From assembly GCA_030280995.1 (NCBI GenBank), contig JASXTE010000045.1:1-64000 (forward strand): 64,000 nt of DNA, given 5' to 3'. This stretch comes from Hemileia vastatrix. Lineage: Eukaryota > Basidiomycota > Pucciniomycetes > Pucciniales > Zaghouaniaceae. The notes below the pieces were generated by a model. That model made no database searches. It was not told the DNA's origin and worked only from the letters and a program-made list of their open reading frames with translations. Each line of letters opens with the position of its first letter. The first letter of the stretch is position 1. Both the position numbers and the translations under genes were made by a program. Of the stretch, positions 36,850 through 48,773 are shown in pieces.

Positions 36850-37297
36850 TTTCAAAGACAAGATGGTTAAATTTTCGTAATTGACTTTTATTATCTAGTC
36901 TTGTAAATGATAAACTCTATGAGGATAATTTCATTCAAATTGACTGTAAATTAATCTTCTCGTGTATTTGTCTTATGCTGTTGACAAAGGAAAGTTGTTA
37001 AATCATTTTCACATGGAAAACTGAAAAATTGTACTTTGATTAGAACATGAGGAAAAAGTTGTTTCTTTACTTGATGAGGATAACCAAATTATTTCCTTGA
37101 TCAACAATGTCAAATGATAAAAATGATCAAATATTCCTTGTAGATTGTTTATTCAATCATTAGATTTATCAGATGAACATCTATGACGAAAAAGGAGTAA
37201 TTTTTATTCAGATCATTTTCTTACCTTAAAGTCATTTAGCGATAAGGTTCTGTCAAGAACAGTTGTAATTAAATTATAACAACAAGCAGTTTGGACG
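36850..37297. promoter_or_regulatory. Divergent promoter region, P450 / FPPS-like
   Basis: 448 bp between opposing starts; AT-rich, no defined element recognised. Confidence 0.45.
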
Positions 37298-38601
37298 ATG
37301 TTACGCGTAGGTTGGTCTTCATTATTGACAAAGCACTCTTTGGAAGGATTATTGTTTCAATCAAGTAGAAATGCCGCCCAATTATCAGCCATTCCCGAAA
37401 TCGTCAGACAAAAGTAAGTTGATTGTCCCTGTAACTTGATAAAGTATTACCTAAAATATTATCATCCATTATTAACAGCTACGCACCGATCATGGAAGAA
37501 TGGAAAAAGTTGTACGTCAAAGAAAAAAAAGAAGTCGGTAAAGTTTTTCGTCGGATGGCCGATGAAATGGCCCAATTGCCTGCCATTGCTGAGGGACCTG
37601 ATTTTTTACCTGGACGCTTGAAGTACTGTTTTGATTACAATGTCAATCATGACCTACAAGTTAGAGGAACTCAAGTTATTCATACCGTTAAAACCATTAA
37701 AGGTCGTCCATTGACAGAGGAAGAAATGTTCAAACTTCGAGTTGCCTGTTTGTATGTAGATGCAACTACTGCTGGTCTACTGATTAATGATGATGTTTTA
37801 GATGAATCAGCAACTCGACGTGGTCTAATGTGTTGGTACAGATTAGCAGGTCATCAATCACCATTTGATTCTAACATAATTAACTTGTTGAGTTATTTCA
37901 TGGCTGAAAAGTATTTCAAAGATGAACCATATTTTGATGAGATAATCCGATTAAATCAAGATGCTATTCTTCGATTGAACGTCGCACAAGTTATGGATTC
38001 ACCAGATTTAAGACCACCAACTGAAGATGATTCAGGAATTCCTTGGGAAATCTATACTATTGAGTACAACATGAGAAATGCTTTTTTCAAAGGTGGTTGT
38101 TATGCAATATTTGCCACTCGATTGGGTCTTTATTTGGCAGGAATTGGAGATGAAGAAACTCATCGAAAAGCTGCTGAAATTGCCATCGCATCTGGTGAAA
38201 TGGATCAAATTGATAATGATTGGTCTGATTGGACATCTCCTAATAAATTAATGAGTGATATTCCTCGTGGAACGATAACTTTTTCATCATCATGGGCATG
38301 GAAATTAGCTAATGATGAGCAAAAGAAAATTCTTAAAAAATACTTTGGTCGTGGACGTGATCAAAATGCTATTGATAAATGTTTACAAGTTTACCGTGAA
38401 CTTGATGTATCTGGACAACATGCCAAATGGGAACGAAGTCAATGCCTTAAAATGGTTAAAATGATCAATGAATGGGATGAAAAGAAAACAGGTGTTCCAA
38501 AAGCAGTATTTCCACCTCTTTTTGCAGTTATGTATGCTGATTTCGGTTTCTTAAAACAACTTTTAGATGCTGATGCTGCTAAAAACAATGTTAAATTTTA
38601 A
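37298..38601 (+). CDS. Farnesyl diphosphate synthase-like protein, mitochondrial, divergent active site
   Basis: Two exons (37298-37413, 37479-38601; 65-bp intron) encode 412 residues. The first about 38 residues, with Arg/Lys and no acidic residue until Glu 16, look like a mitochondrial import leader. The fold is the class I isoprenyl diphosphate synthase. The first Asp-rich motif is intact (NDDVLDESATRRG, Asp at about 143-147) and keeps the Arg pair for diphosphate binding. However, the usual GGKxNRG segment reads NHDLQVRG (about 96-103), losing the IPP-binding Lys. The second Asp-rich motif DDYLD reads NDWSD (about 285-289). The GTDIQDNKCSW-type block reads SDIPRGTITFSSSW. FPPS makes farnesyl diphosphate from IPP and allylic diphosphate. 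These changes argue for altered or lost IPP use, as seen in insect terpene synthases that evolved from such enzymes. Confidence 0.85.
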
Positions 38602-38630
38602 ATTTCATCCCTGGAATTAGCAAGTAGATT

Positions 38631-38636
38631 AATAAA
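38631..38636 (+). terminator. Poly(A) signal AATAAA
   Basis: Canonical hexamer 30 bp after the FPPS-like stop codon. Confidence 0.5.
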
Positions 38637-38969
38637 TTTAATTTTTTTTGTGCGTGAATTGCCTTATTGATTATATCAAGTTATATTGATGTGTGCTGGT
38701 TGCACTCGAATGACAGTTTGACTTGTCAATATGAATTACGAGTTAAACATTAAAGCTGCGCATCAAGTTTCACTTTTGAGTGGACAAAAATTGTCATCAG
38801 TCAGGACAGAGAGTTTTTTCCTTACCATTGAATTAATTTAAATGTTCAGCAAGAAAGAGAGTAAAAAGAGTAAAAAGAGACAACATTTTGGTGGTGGGTT
38901 CAAGTTGTTATTGTTGCAAATGTATTTACAAAGAGATTTAAAGGGCGATTAAGTACTGTACAAGTAAAA

Positions 38970-41900
38970 CTACACTTGACAAGAGTCAGAAGTAGAAGAA
39001 GAAGAAGTACAAGAAAATTCATAAGGATTGTTGCTATTGTTGAGTTGTCCATCATATATTTGAGTTGGAAGTGAGTTTTGAGGTGATGACAGTGGTAAAA
39101 TACCACTTAATTGCAAATTGTATGAGTTATTGGTTGCAATACTTGAATTACGGGTCAATACAATAGCTGTTGAAGCACTTCTAGCTGCTATAGCACAGGC
39201 TCTTTCTTGTCGAATCTGAGCGATTCTTTGATCGAATCTACGTTTTTGCGATTCACTTGGTTGAACTCGACGTGGGTTGAAAAGTGTAGATTCGAAGGCA
39301 GAAACAGGCTGGTCACGGAGATCAGGCGTATGGAATGAAGCTGAAGAACTGGCTGCTCTTAGCATTTCCATCGATGGGCGACTAGAAAATTGGCCAGTTT
39401 TAGGCAAAGACGGAAACAGACAAGATTGACCACTTCCATCTGATCGTAAACTTCCTGGACGAGTCAAACCACCAAGAAAACGACGAACAGTATTTTCTAC
39501 ACTTGGTATTCGGTCTTGCGAATGTCTATGTCATAGTTATTAGGATGAAAATACAAATAAAAAAGTCAATAAGATAAATCATATTAGTCATCTGTAAATT
39601 ATATATGGTCAAAGAAATGACAAGGGCAAATATTGAATTGAGTAATAGTAAAAGAAAACTTATTTCCTACCAAGTAAAGAACCTGGTTCATCACGAGACA
39701 GTGTGAGTACTGTTGCAGGTGGTGGACACAGTGAACCGCTGACCATTCATCACAATTGATGACAAGAAGGTGAAAATGTAGTAGACAGTGAAGACAGTGA
39801 AGACAGTGAAGAGTAGACAAGTTTGTAAATTGAAGTTACCGTATTTCGAGTGGAAAAATAGAAAATGAAAGTGCGAACAAGTACAAGTAGAGGAGAGGAA
39901 TGCAATTGATGTGTGTATGAAGGTCGAAAAAGGTGAAAAGACGAAAAGACGAAAGGACCAGAAGCAATGAGAAGAGGAAAATAGGAAAAAAGGAAAAAAG
40001 GAAAAAGGTAAAGAGAAAGAGAAAAAGAGTGTTAGTAAGATGGAACGGAAAAAAATATGTCCAAAGGTATACTTTGATAAAAGTCACACGTCAATTTGAT
40101 TAATGCAATGTGTGAAAGAAAAAACAAGATGGAAAAACTTACTGCTTGGCTGCCATCGTGTCCATTATTGGACAAGTAACCATCATATAAGCTTTTTCAG
40201 CTTGTCGACGTTTTCTCTTGTTACAAATTTTCACCGCACATACAGATAAAACTATGGCAGCAACAAAGAATAAAAATCCACCAACAACTCCAGCTGCAAT
40301 TGCTTTATCACGAGGATTTTTAGTTCCAACACTTGGTATTTCAAATTCATACATTTGAGTGGCAGAACCAATACCCATAGCAGTGTAGGCAACAACTCTA
40401 ATCATATAAACTTGTCCTGGTTTAAGACCACGAGCGAGGTAAGAAGTTTCTGAAATAGGACCCCATTGTTTCCATTGGTCATTAAGATTTTCTTTGTATT
40501 CTACGTAATAATATTTAACAGGATCACTGGTTATCATGGTTGATGAATCTGATGAACTGATAGTAGAACTAGATTGAGGTGGTGGTGGTGGTGGTGGTGG
40601 TAACCATGATATTGCATATCCATGGGCTACACGTAATACAGTAACATTTTTTGGTGAACCAGGACGAGGTAAATTAGATGTAACATCATATGAATCGACT
40701 AGTGATGTATCAGGATTGGCAGTAGTAGTTGAAGTTGAGCGAGTAAAATCACCATGAGATGACCAAGCAGGACCAGTTGGTTTAGCAGTTGAAAGTAATG
40801 GAGCTTCACGTACTAAAACATCCATTGATTCTGATGCACCATTTGTTCCATGTTCATTGTAAGGTGTACATCTATAAGATCCTTGATGATCTTGATTGAC
40901 ATGTTTAAATAATAATGAACCATTAATTAATTGTTCAACATCAGTATTTGCATTAGGATCAAATGGACGTCGATCTTTGGTCCATGTAATAAATTGAAAT
41001 GTTGGATTAGCTTCAACATGACATCGAACAACACCTTCTTGTCCAAGAGGTAAAAATTGTATGGTAGGTGAATAACTAACTCGAGCAGGAAATTGTACAT
41101 TTAATGTTGCTGAAGCTGAATCTGGTGAACCAATTCCATTGGTTGCTTCACATGTCCAAAGGCCAGAATCTTGTGATGAAGTTGGTGAAATAATGAGTGA
41201 ACCATCTGATTTAAGTGTATACCGAGATTCATCTTGTACTTCTTTATCTTCATGAAACCATCTGTATGTTACATTGGATGGCAGTGCTCTTGTTATACAA
41301 ACTAATTCAGTTGTATCACCTTCAAGTTTGGTTAAATTAAGTGGCGGACCAGTTATAACAGCTGGTCCAGCTACAATTAACCGTGTTGTAGCTGTAACAT
41401 CACCTTCACGATTTTTAGCTGAACATTCATAATCACCCATATCAATTTGTCGTAAGCTTGAAATACGTAATTCATTTGGAAATATTTGAATATTAGGTGC
41501 TGGTTCAATTGGCACTTTATTCTTTGACCAGGATACTGCAGGTGATGGTGTACCATTGGCTTCACATGGTAAATTAATTGATTCACCAACTTTAACATAA
41601 ACAACATCTGGTGGTTTAATTTTAAATTCAGGTGGTGTTTGAACATCTAACATAACCCAGGTACCATTTTCAGGTGTTTCAGGTGGCCGGTTAAGGAAGA
41701 ATATTTTACATTCATACCAACCATGATCATCAGTACGTACATAAGTTAAATTGAGTGATGCACGTCCTGCAAGTGTTGCTCGACCAGTAAATTGATCAGC
41801 AGTATGAGGAGGATATCCATCATACCAAATATAAATTGGAATGGCTGAATCTTGCTTTTGCCATTGAACCACATAAGGAACCGCTATACCATCGGGGAAA

Positions 41901-42052
41901 TCCAGGTTACAAGGTAATATTGCATGTTTACCAACATCAACAGACACCTTGGCATTTGTCTGTAAACTGGTGACACAATGAATACAAACAACGATAAAAA
42001 CCAATGCCGATGATCCCATTGACCACTGGTAATGGCGGCTTGTGTGATTCAT
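38970..42052 (-). CDS. Turtle/IgSF9-like Ig and FN3 adhesion receptor
   Basis: Two exons (42052-40143 and 39525-38970), joined in phase, encode 821 residues. A signal peptide (GSSALVFIVVCIHCVTS) is followed by four Ig domains: a V-type first domain with LPCNLDF and DHGWYECK, then three with MGDYECSA, DSGLWTCEA and HQGSYRCTPYN. After a Ser/Thr linker comes one FN3 domain (about 465-600), interrupted by a run of eight prolines, then a membrane helix (about 607-630) with a stop-transfer KRKRR. The second exon is a Ser-rich cytosolic tail. The fourth Ig region (QFPARVSYSPTIQFLP) is typical of turtle/borderless/IgSF9. Those neuronal proteins guide axons and dendrites by homophilic adhesion. Turtle usually has five Ig and two FN3 domains, so this is a reduced form or a borderless-type paralogue. 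Confidence 0.88.
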
Positions 42053-43032
42053 TTGTGGCCCATTCAACTCAGGGTATTCGAGGGTTCTTCCTTCTCTTGG
42101 TTCTTCCTCCGAGCTCACACAGTCAGTTCACAATCTGCAGACTGTGAACTGCGCACAGACAGTATCACCAGACATCGACTTTCCTTCTCTCTCTTTCTTT
42201 CTCTCTTTTTCTCCATTCCGGTTACTCGGTTACTTGGTGACTCGGTGTCTCGGATATCGGTTACTTTTTGTGTAGAAATGAATGGGATTGAGCTTGGTGC
42301 GAATGCGCAAAGACTGTATTAGCCCTTAACTGCCTTCCTGGACTGCAGTTACAGTCAGAGTTGGATAAGTGCACAGGCCAAAAAGAGCTAAAAATTCGGT
42401 GCACTTGGTTGTTTCATGTTGTGCACTTGGACACTGGTTATAACATGTCAATGCCTATCTGTGGAGACAAAATTTTCAATTGCTGTACACTTAACAATTT
42501 TGTGCAGTTGTTGCTTGTGCACTTATCCAATTCTGACTGTAGCATCTTTCTCTCTCCGACTTCGGTTCCGAGTTTCCCCATTCTTGTAGAGGTTTATCCT
42601 TTCACCACATCACATCACTTTTACCACTCCCGAATTCCCGTACCTGTTTTGTGAAAAATCAACGTGGCATTGAAATCAAGTGTATACTTTTTAAAAGTGT
42701 CTTGGTACAACCATTGTACCAATACAAGTCAAAGATTATATTAATTGTCAAGATGAAAGTTAGATGTACCATATAGAGCAAAGATATTAAAAGTGACACT
42801 AGTAAAGCAATGGGAATAAAGGTTAAAGAGAGAGAGAGAAAAAAGGTTCAGACTAATGTGAGGCCTCGTACGTCGGGACAAAGTGAAGCATCATTTTGGA
42901 CTCCACCAACCGTCAGGGGCTGTCCAAATCCATGCGCTCAGAAGAGAGAGAAGAAGTGAGAAAGAAAGACAGACACAACTCACTATTCAGACTCTCTTCA
43001 GCCTTGTTCAAGTGGAATGCTGCTGTTGTAGC
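42053..43032. promoter_or_regulatory. Divergent upstream region, turtle-like / Ski-Sno
   Basis: 980 bp between opposing starts. It contains a complete 188-bp MITE (42352-42539) and a GAGAGA run near 42829-42840. Confidence 0.5.
42352..42539. mobile_element. Tc1/mariner-type MITE
   Basis: A 188-bp element with terminal inverted repeats of about 24 bp: the left end starts cagtcagagttggataagtg and the right end is its reverse complement with one mismatch, ending ctgactg. It is flanked on both sides by TA, the target duplication of Tc1/mariner elements. The GTGCACTT motif recurs inside. No coding capacity, so it is non-autonomous. Confidence 0.85.
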
Positions 43033-44505
43033 ATGATGGCCTGTGAGCCATCTAATAATTCGGTTGACTATGCCCCCGAATTGAAGCGGGTTCTAAAATC
43101 GTATCGTACGACAGCTACCAATTCACTTTCGGGGCCAAGTCGTTCAACACTATTTAGTCCATCACCACCACCAGTCTTATCGCCATCTTCTACATCATCA
43201 TCTTCAAATGGGCTTTACTCTAAAGCTCCGACAGCCGCCACATCGTCAAGTAACAAAAACAGCAACAACGGCAACGGCATCAGCAACAACAACAACAACA
43301 ATAGCCCCAACAATCACAACAATCACAACAACCACATCACCACCAATAGCTTGAGTAGTACATCTACCAATTCTATCCACAATAATAAAAACAACAACAG
43401 TAACATCAACAACAGCCACAACCACAACAACAATACGACCAATAATATTTTAACGACCACCAGTGATAATTGCTCAAATCCCAAATCCATAGCCAAGAAT
43501 GGACCGACTGATATACATCAAAAAGTCCCTTTAATTGTGCCTGCTGATGATTCACTTGGTGAATTTTCAGAGACTCTACTGGATGGAGAATGGATAAGTT
43601 GTTTTGTTGTTGGAGGTGAAAGGCGGCTTTGTTTGCCCCAAATTTTAACCAATGTACTAAAGGGATTCTCCGTGCATGATATAAATATTGTCTGTCAAGA
43701 TCTCCAAATTTATTATTCGAGATGTACAGCTGACCAATTGTCATTACTCAAGCGACAATTAATAATTCCTGCTTCGGCACCATCCTGTGGTTTGATTACA
43801 CAAACAGATGCCGAACGCCTTGTGGCTTCTCTGGTTGATGCCAAATTACCCACATTGGCTGAAGTTGTTGAACAGTTGAATGATTCCATCAAGGAAGAAC
43901 AATTGTCCAAAATAATTCGAGTCTACCACGAATGCTTTGGCCGTTGTGCTGGCCTTTACCGACCTGCTTTGTACCTAAAACCCGATTCACCATGTATCGA
44001 GTGTACTGAGTGTTCACGTTTATTACCACCTCATAAATTCGTCCGTCATTCACATAAACCTCGAAATCACAGAACTTGTCACTGGGGATTCGATTCTGCC
44101 AATTGGCGTCATTATATTCTCTTAGCCGCCGATCGTCAATCATCTTCATCTAGTGATGAAGCGTGTTGTGCTTCATCTTCACCATTGGAGTCTTCTTTAG
44201 AAGAGATGAAGAGAAGATTCATCAACGTGGTCCACCCGCCTCGAAGTACACTCCTTTCCGACCATCGACTGGTCAGGAGGAAAGATATTTCGGTGAGTAG
44301 CCCTTTCTTTTTTTTGGTCTTTTTTTCTCTCTCTCTCTCTTTATTTCTTTTTCCTTTTCCTTTTTCGGCCACCAGCTTTTCTTCCCTCTCTGTCCATTGT
44401 GTCCATGTGGACTCTCTCTCTTTCTCTCTTTTTCTCTTCCGCTCTTCCTCTCTCTTCCTCTATTTGGCCCTGTGGTCCGTTTGGTCTATTTGGTTTGCCC
44501 TGGTC

Positions 44506-44593
<88 letters not shown>

Positions 44594-44810
44594 TTGTCCT
44601 TGTGTCGACATTTAAGCCAAGGTGTCCGGATGTTCTTGTTAGGCCTGTTCCTTCCTCTTTTCATTCTTCTCGACACTCACACCTGGCCATTCCCTGACTG
44701 ATTCCCTGCCTTCGCTCGCACAAGAAATAGTACAATGAAGTTGAAAAGGGAAAGAGAAAGAAAAAGAGAGGAAGAGAAAAGCACGAGTGAGACTAAAGTA
44801 AGAAGCGCAA

Positions 44811-44844
<34 letters not shown>

Positions 44845-45292
44845 CAAAGAAAAAGGAGAAGGAGAAGGAGAAGAAGAAGAAGGTTCCTCCGCCAACTGAC
44901 TGACTATTTCTTCGAGTTACGAAAGAGCCGTGAGACGGGGAGAGAAAAAAAGGGAAAGAGAGAAAGAGAGAAAATAAAAGGAGAAAAGGAGAACGAGACA
45001 TGAAGACAAGGAGACAAGGTAGTCTCAAGGTCTCAAGGTCTGCAGGCTCTCAAATTCTCTCCAAATAAAGCAAATTAGGCGTTATCGGCACCCTGGTTCA
45101 GGTCATGGTTAGTCGGCATGGTTGTTTTGCTTACTCAGCTAATTTTACTAACTCAAAGTACACCTGAATCACCACGCTGCATCCTTGGTCAATTGGTTTA
45201 CTTTACCTTTTGATTTTTCAAGTTTGTGCATGAGTACTGGTGATACTGGTAACATCTCTAAATGTTAATGTTGCCAGTCGTTTAATGATGTC

Positions 45293-45323
<31 letters not shown>

Positions 45324-46192
45324 CCGATGATGATGATGATGATGATGATGATGGGATTTCGCCGGTTGTTGCCCAAGCGAGTAGCAACTACGAGCAAAAA
45401 AGACACCTGGAAGATGTTACATTTAAACCTGACTTGAAACAGATGCAAATTATAAACATATTAACTAGAATATTAACAAATGCTCTGTTACTCTTTCTTT
45501 CTTTCTCTCCTTTTTTTGCCGATCGATTTGTTCTCAATGTGGTAATGATGACTCCATTGATATCCTCCATACCATGCATATCATTGATGTCATTGATGAC
45601 TGGTTGATTGGTTATATCATTGGTTGCAACAACAACAACAACAACATCAACATCACCATGTAAAAACAATTTTACAATCTTTACAATCTCGCAATCTCAC
45701 AAATAACAGAGGAAAGAAGCAGACCTGGATGATTCATCTTCACCTCCACTCAGGAAGAAATGCAAGTCGGAGTCGCCGCCACTATTTGTACCAAGTTATC
45801 ATTTGCCGACAAGTGGAGTGGCCTTTTACCCTTACTCGTCGTACGGATGGCCTACAGCTCACCCGGCACATCCGCCAGATGTGTTCTTTTATCCTTCATC
45901 ATCGTCCAAGGCCCTCGAGGCTGCCAAAACACTTGCCTCCATTCAATACCACAAACTTGTTAATAGCCAGACGCCGACCGAAGCCAAATCGTTAATTTGT
46001 GATTCCTTGACGGCAGGTCTACTCAACCTGCTTAAAAAGCACCACGTGGACCCAGACCTCAGGGACAAAATAATGTCCGAAGTCAACAGCATAATTGACC
46101 AAGTGCAGTCTACACTGTTACCCAATTGTAATGGTGATCCTATGGCCATAACCACACCCGTCAAAGTGGCTCAACTCGGACGAATAACGTGA
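43033..46192 (+). CDS. Ski/SnoN family transcriptional corepressor
   Basis: Two exons (43033-44292 and 45710-46192) join in phase 0 to give 580 residues. The N-terminal 175 residues are Ser-, Asn- and His-rich low complexity. The Ski/Sno DHD domain lies at about 184-275 (GEWISCFVVGGERRLCLPQI, CTADQLSLLKRQ, APSCGLITQTDAERL). The SMAD4-binding zinc domain lies at about 295-355 (RVYHECFGRCAGLY, CIECTECSRLLPPHKF, CHWGFDSANW). The second exon has a Tyr/Pro-rich linker and ends with a short helical region. Ski/Sno proteins bind SMADs in the nucleus and repress TGF-beta/activin target genes. The motifs match Ski/Sno rather than SKOR/Fussel, whose domain differs. The intron is 1417 bp and rich in CT/GA. 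Second-exon joining rests on splice sites and phase. Confidence 0.92.
44511..44591. repeat. (CT)40 microsatellite
   Basis: About 40 uninterrupted CT units in the Ski/Sno intron, the longest dinucleotide run in the window. Confidence 0.95.
44818..44844. repeat. (GA)n microsatellite
   Basis: About 13 uninterrupted AG units, 230 bp downstream of the CT tract and complementary to it. Confidence 0.9.
45293..45352. repeat. (GAT)n microsatellite
   Basis: Two GAT runs separated by one imperfect unit, within the Ski/Sno intron. Confidence 0.85.
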
Positions 46193-48482
46193 AAAAAGAT
46201 CATTTGTCCTCGTGTTCAATATATTATAATAATATAATACACGTTCTATCATCAGTTCGATTGACCTCTCCCATCTGTCCTCGTGTCTTTTATCTGTCGT
46301 CCTGTCCTCTTTTCCTCTTGTGTTACGTTTGATGATGCAGAACATACTTGGACAAAACAACAACAACAATAACAACACCAGCTACAACAAAAAATAAAAC
46401 AACATCAACATTCAACCTTCAACATCCAACATCCAACATCCAGCATCGCTATGGTCGATACGACATTTTACAAAGAAGAAACAAATAAATAAATAACAAC
46501 ATTAACCTAACATAGACTTACATAAATACATCCAACATATTACATTGAAGCAAAACAAAAAAAATCAACCATCAATTATCACCATCCATTCATTAATTTT
46601 GTCTGTTTGTTCAACTGGTTTATTTTGTAATTTGTAGATTTGTCACCTGCCTATTCGAAGGAAAAATACGATTATAACAACCAATGTCAAATAGTTGACT
46701 GGATAAATTGAGCAAATGGCTTCATTTGTAATTTTATTCTTCTTTTTTTTGCCATTTTGTTCGCTCATTTTCTTTTTCTCTTTTTCTTTCTTTTTCTTCC
46801 TTTTTCTTCCTTTTTCTTCCTTTTTTTTTCTCTTTCTTTGTAATTTCCTTTATTCTCTCGACTTCTCGTCACAGACACACGTTGAGGTTCGCGCAATAGG
46901 TACTTGAGTGACGACAAACATATTATAAGAGACCAGATCATACTTTATCCGTGTTTTACCTTTAATGGACACCCAAGAGTTACCATGGCAACGACCTGTT
47001 CTTGATGATGACAGGTCTGATGTCTGCTTTGTTCTGTTTCCTTCGACGGGGCCGGTGACACTCACCATACACACTGATACATACAACCCATACAACATAC
47101 AACACACAACATAACAGCATAACAACAATCACACCTGTTGATACCAAGAAGAGTTAATTAAAGGAATCATTTCTGTGATCCAAAAAATATATGTATACCT
47201 GGTGCCTCTTCACAGTTTACTTGTTTCCTAAGATGATCAATGTTTCATCCTTACCTTAAAAATGCTTTCAATCGTCCAATCAGTTCAAGGATGTGTTGTT
47301 TTCCTCCTCATCATCATCCACCTTCGTTTACCCTGTCTTCCCCTTTTTCCTTGATCTTCTTTTAATTGCACCTCTCTTTTCTTTCTTTCTCTTTCAACGT
47401 CCTCGTCTCTGTCTCGACTTCTCATTCTCACTTTCCTTGTGCCTTGTTGTTTTTTCCAACCTCCTCTATGAATACATATGCATATGTTTGCATGCACTGG
47501 TTGTTTGTAATTGCACCTTTTGTCCAGACAGAAAAGAGAAAAAAAAGAAAAGAAAAAAAAAGTCTCTCCGGTCCTTTCCTTTACCTTTTTATCCTCATCA
47601 GTCACCCCACCAACTGTCAACTTTGTCTCTGTTGATCATAATATTCATTTTGTACTGCAAAGTTCATACTCTCTGTCTCAATGATTATTTTACTTTGATC
47701 GATTGACAAGTAACATTTCTCAGTAAAGTGTTTCATCCATTAAATAATTGTACTCGCAAAATATGTGTTCTTGTCAATTACCTGCCACTTAATACTTGAG
47801 CATGTATCTGTGTGTGAAAATTCACAAGGTTTCTCTCTCAATCAATTGATTGACAGAAAAGTTTTTCCCTTTTTAAACTCATTTATTCGTAAATAACATC
47901 AAATGAGTTTAGAATATTTTCTATCGAATTCTATCAAAGTTTAAATAAACTTTATAATACATTCATTTTCAATGTTGATTTTCTTCTCTTAAATTTACGC
48001 TGATAAATTTTAGCCGAAAGCCATTTACTGACAAGATGATGAGAGAAGAGCTAACAAATATATGTGATCAATTTTTACGTCAGTCAAATTCATCATTATC
48101 ATTTTGTTTGAAAGAAAAAATAAAAGGAAAAACTTATTTCAATTCATCTGAGATTCAAAAAATTATGATTGAACTGATGAATTTTACATTTGCAAACTCT
48201 TTTCAATTTTACAATTTTACAATTCTACAATTATTAACTGTGGACTTTTTGTGTACCAATATAAAAGAATAGTTAAATGACGACATTTTCCAAAGTCCTT
48301 CGATTTAAAATAATGTATAATCTTATGAAAAATTCACTACGTCAATCATGCCATCTATGCAATTAGTTTCAATTTAATTTAAGCATCAATACACATTTCC
48401 ATCAACAGACAGGTTAAAAATTCTTTTGAATATCTTTTATACCTTTAATCGAAGACAAATATTCAGTCAAGCAATTAGATAA
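46193..48482. other. Intergenic region
   Basis: 2.3 kb between the Ski/Sno stop and Mic10 stop (convergent genes). It likely includes a long Ski/Sno 3' UTR with CAA- and AACATC-rich stretches (46355-46445) and T/C-rich runs (46735-46860, 47290-47420). A 78-residue frame at 48036-48272 shows no family features. Confidence 0.45.
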
Positions 48483-48773
48483 TTATTTGGTATCTAGATT
48501 GTTTAATCTACGTTGAAATTCGTTGGCAGCAAAACCAAAACCAGTACCCATGCCAAAATATATTGGCCAAGACCTTCGTTTTAACAAGAAGAGAGATATT
48601 GTACCACCAATCACCAATCCAGTTCCTTTGAAGGGTTTCAAATTTAACCATCAGAAATTTTTCATTATTGTTGTAATAAGAATCAACTTACCCATTTTAA
48701 GGATAGATTGAGATACAAAATGATCGTAGATACGACCAGGAGCATCTTCAGAAAGGTTCATATTGTCTCCCAT
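48483..48773 (-). CDS. MIC10: MICOS subunit Mic10
   Basis: Small two-exon gene (48773-48692 and 48625-48483, 66-bp intron) encoding 74 residues, the family's usual size. After an acidic, soluble start (MGDNMNLSEDAPGRIYDHF) come two short membrane helices: GTGLVIGGTISLFLL with the first glycine motif, a KRRSWP positive loop, and YFGMGTGFGFAAN with the GxGxGxG motif that drives Mic10 oligomerisation. Mic10 bends the mitochondrial inner membrane at cristae junctions, in one complex with Mic60 (encoded at 29.5-31.1 kb). Splice phase fits exactly (KM-GTG). The gene is too small for its exons to stand out as long frames, so recognition rests on the motif pattern. Alternative start: the second Met, four codons in. 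Confidence 0.88.

Larger units (their letters stand above)
44293..45709 (+). other. Intron of the Ski/Sno gene
   Basis: gtgag donor and aataacag acceptor. Holds an 81-bp (CT)n tract, a 26-bp (GA)n tract and a GAT repeat (about 45290-45352). Long frames inside it are simple-repeat artefacts. Confidence 0.7.

Noticed and set aside
44293..44697. Open continuation of the Ski/Sno frame past 44292
   Set aside because: The translation turns into Ser/Leu runs from CT repeats. A good gtgag donor lies exactly where homology ends, and a phase-matched downstream exon exists.
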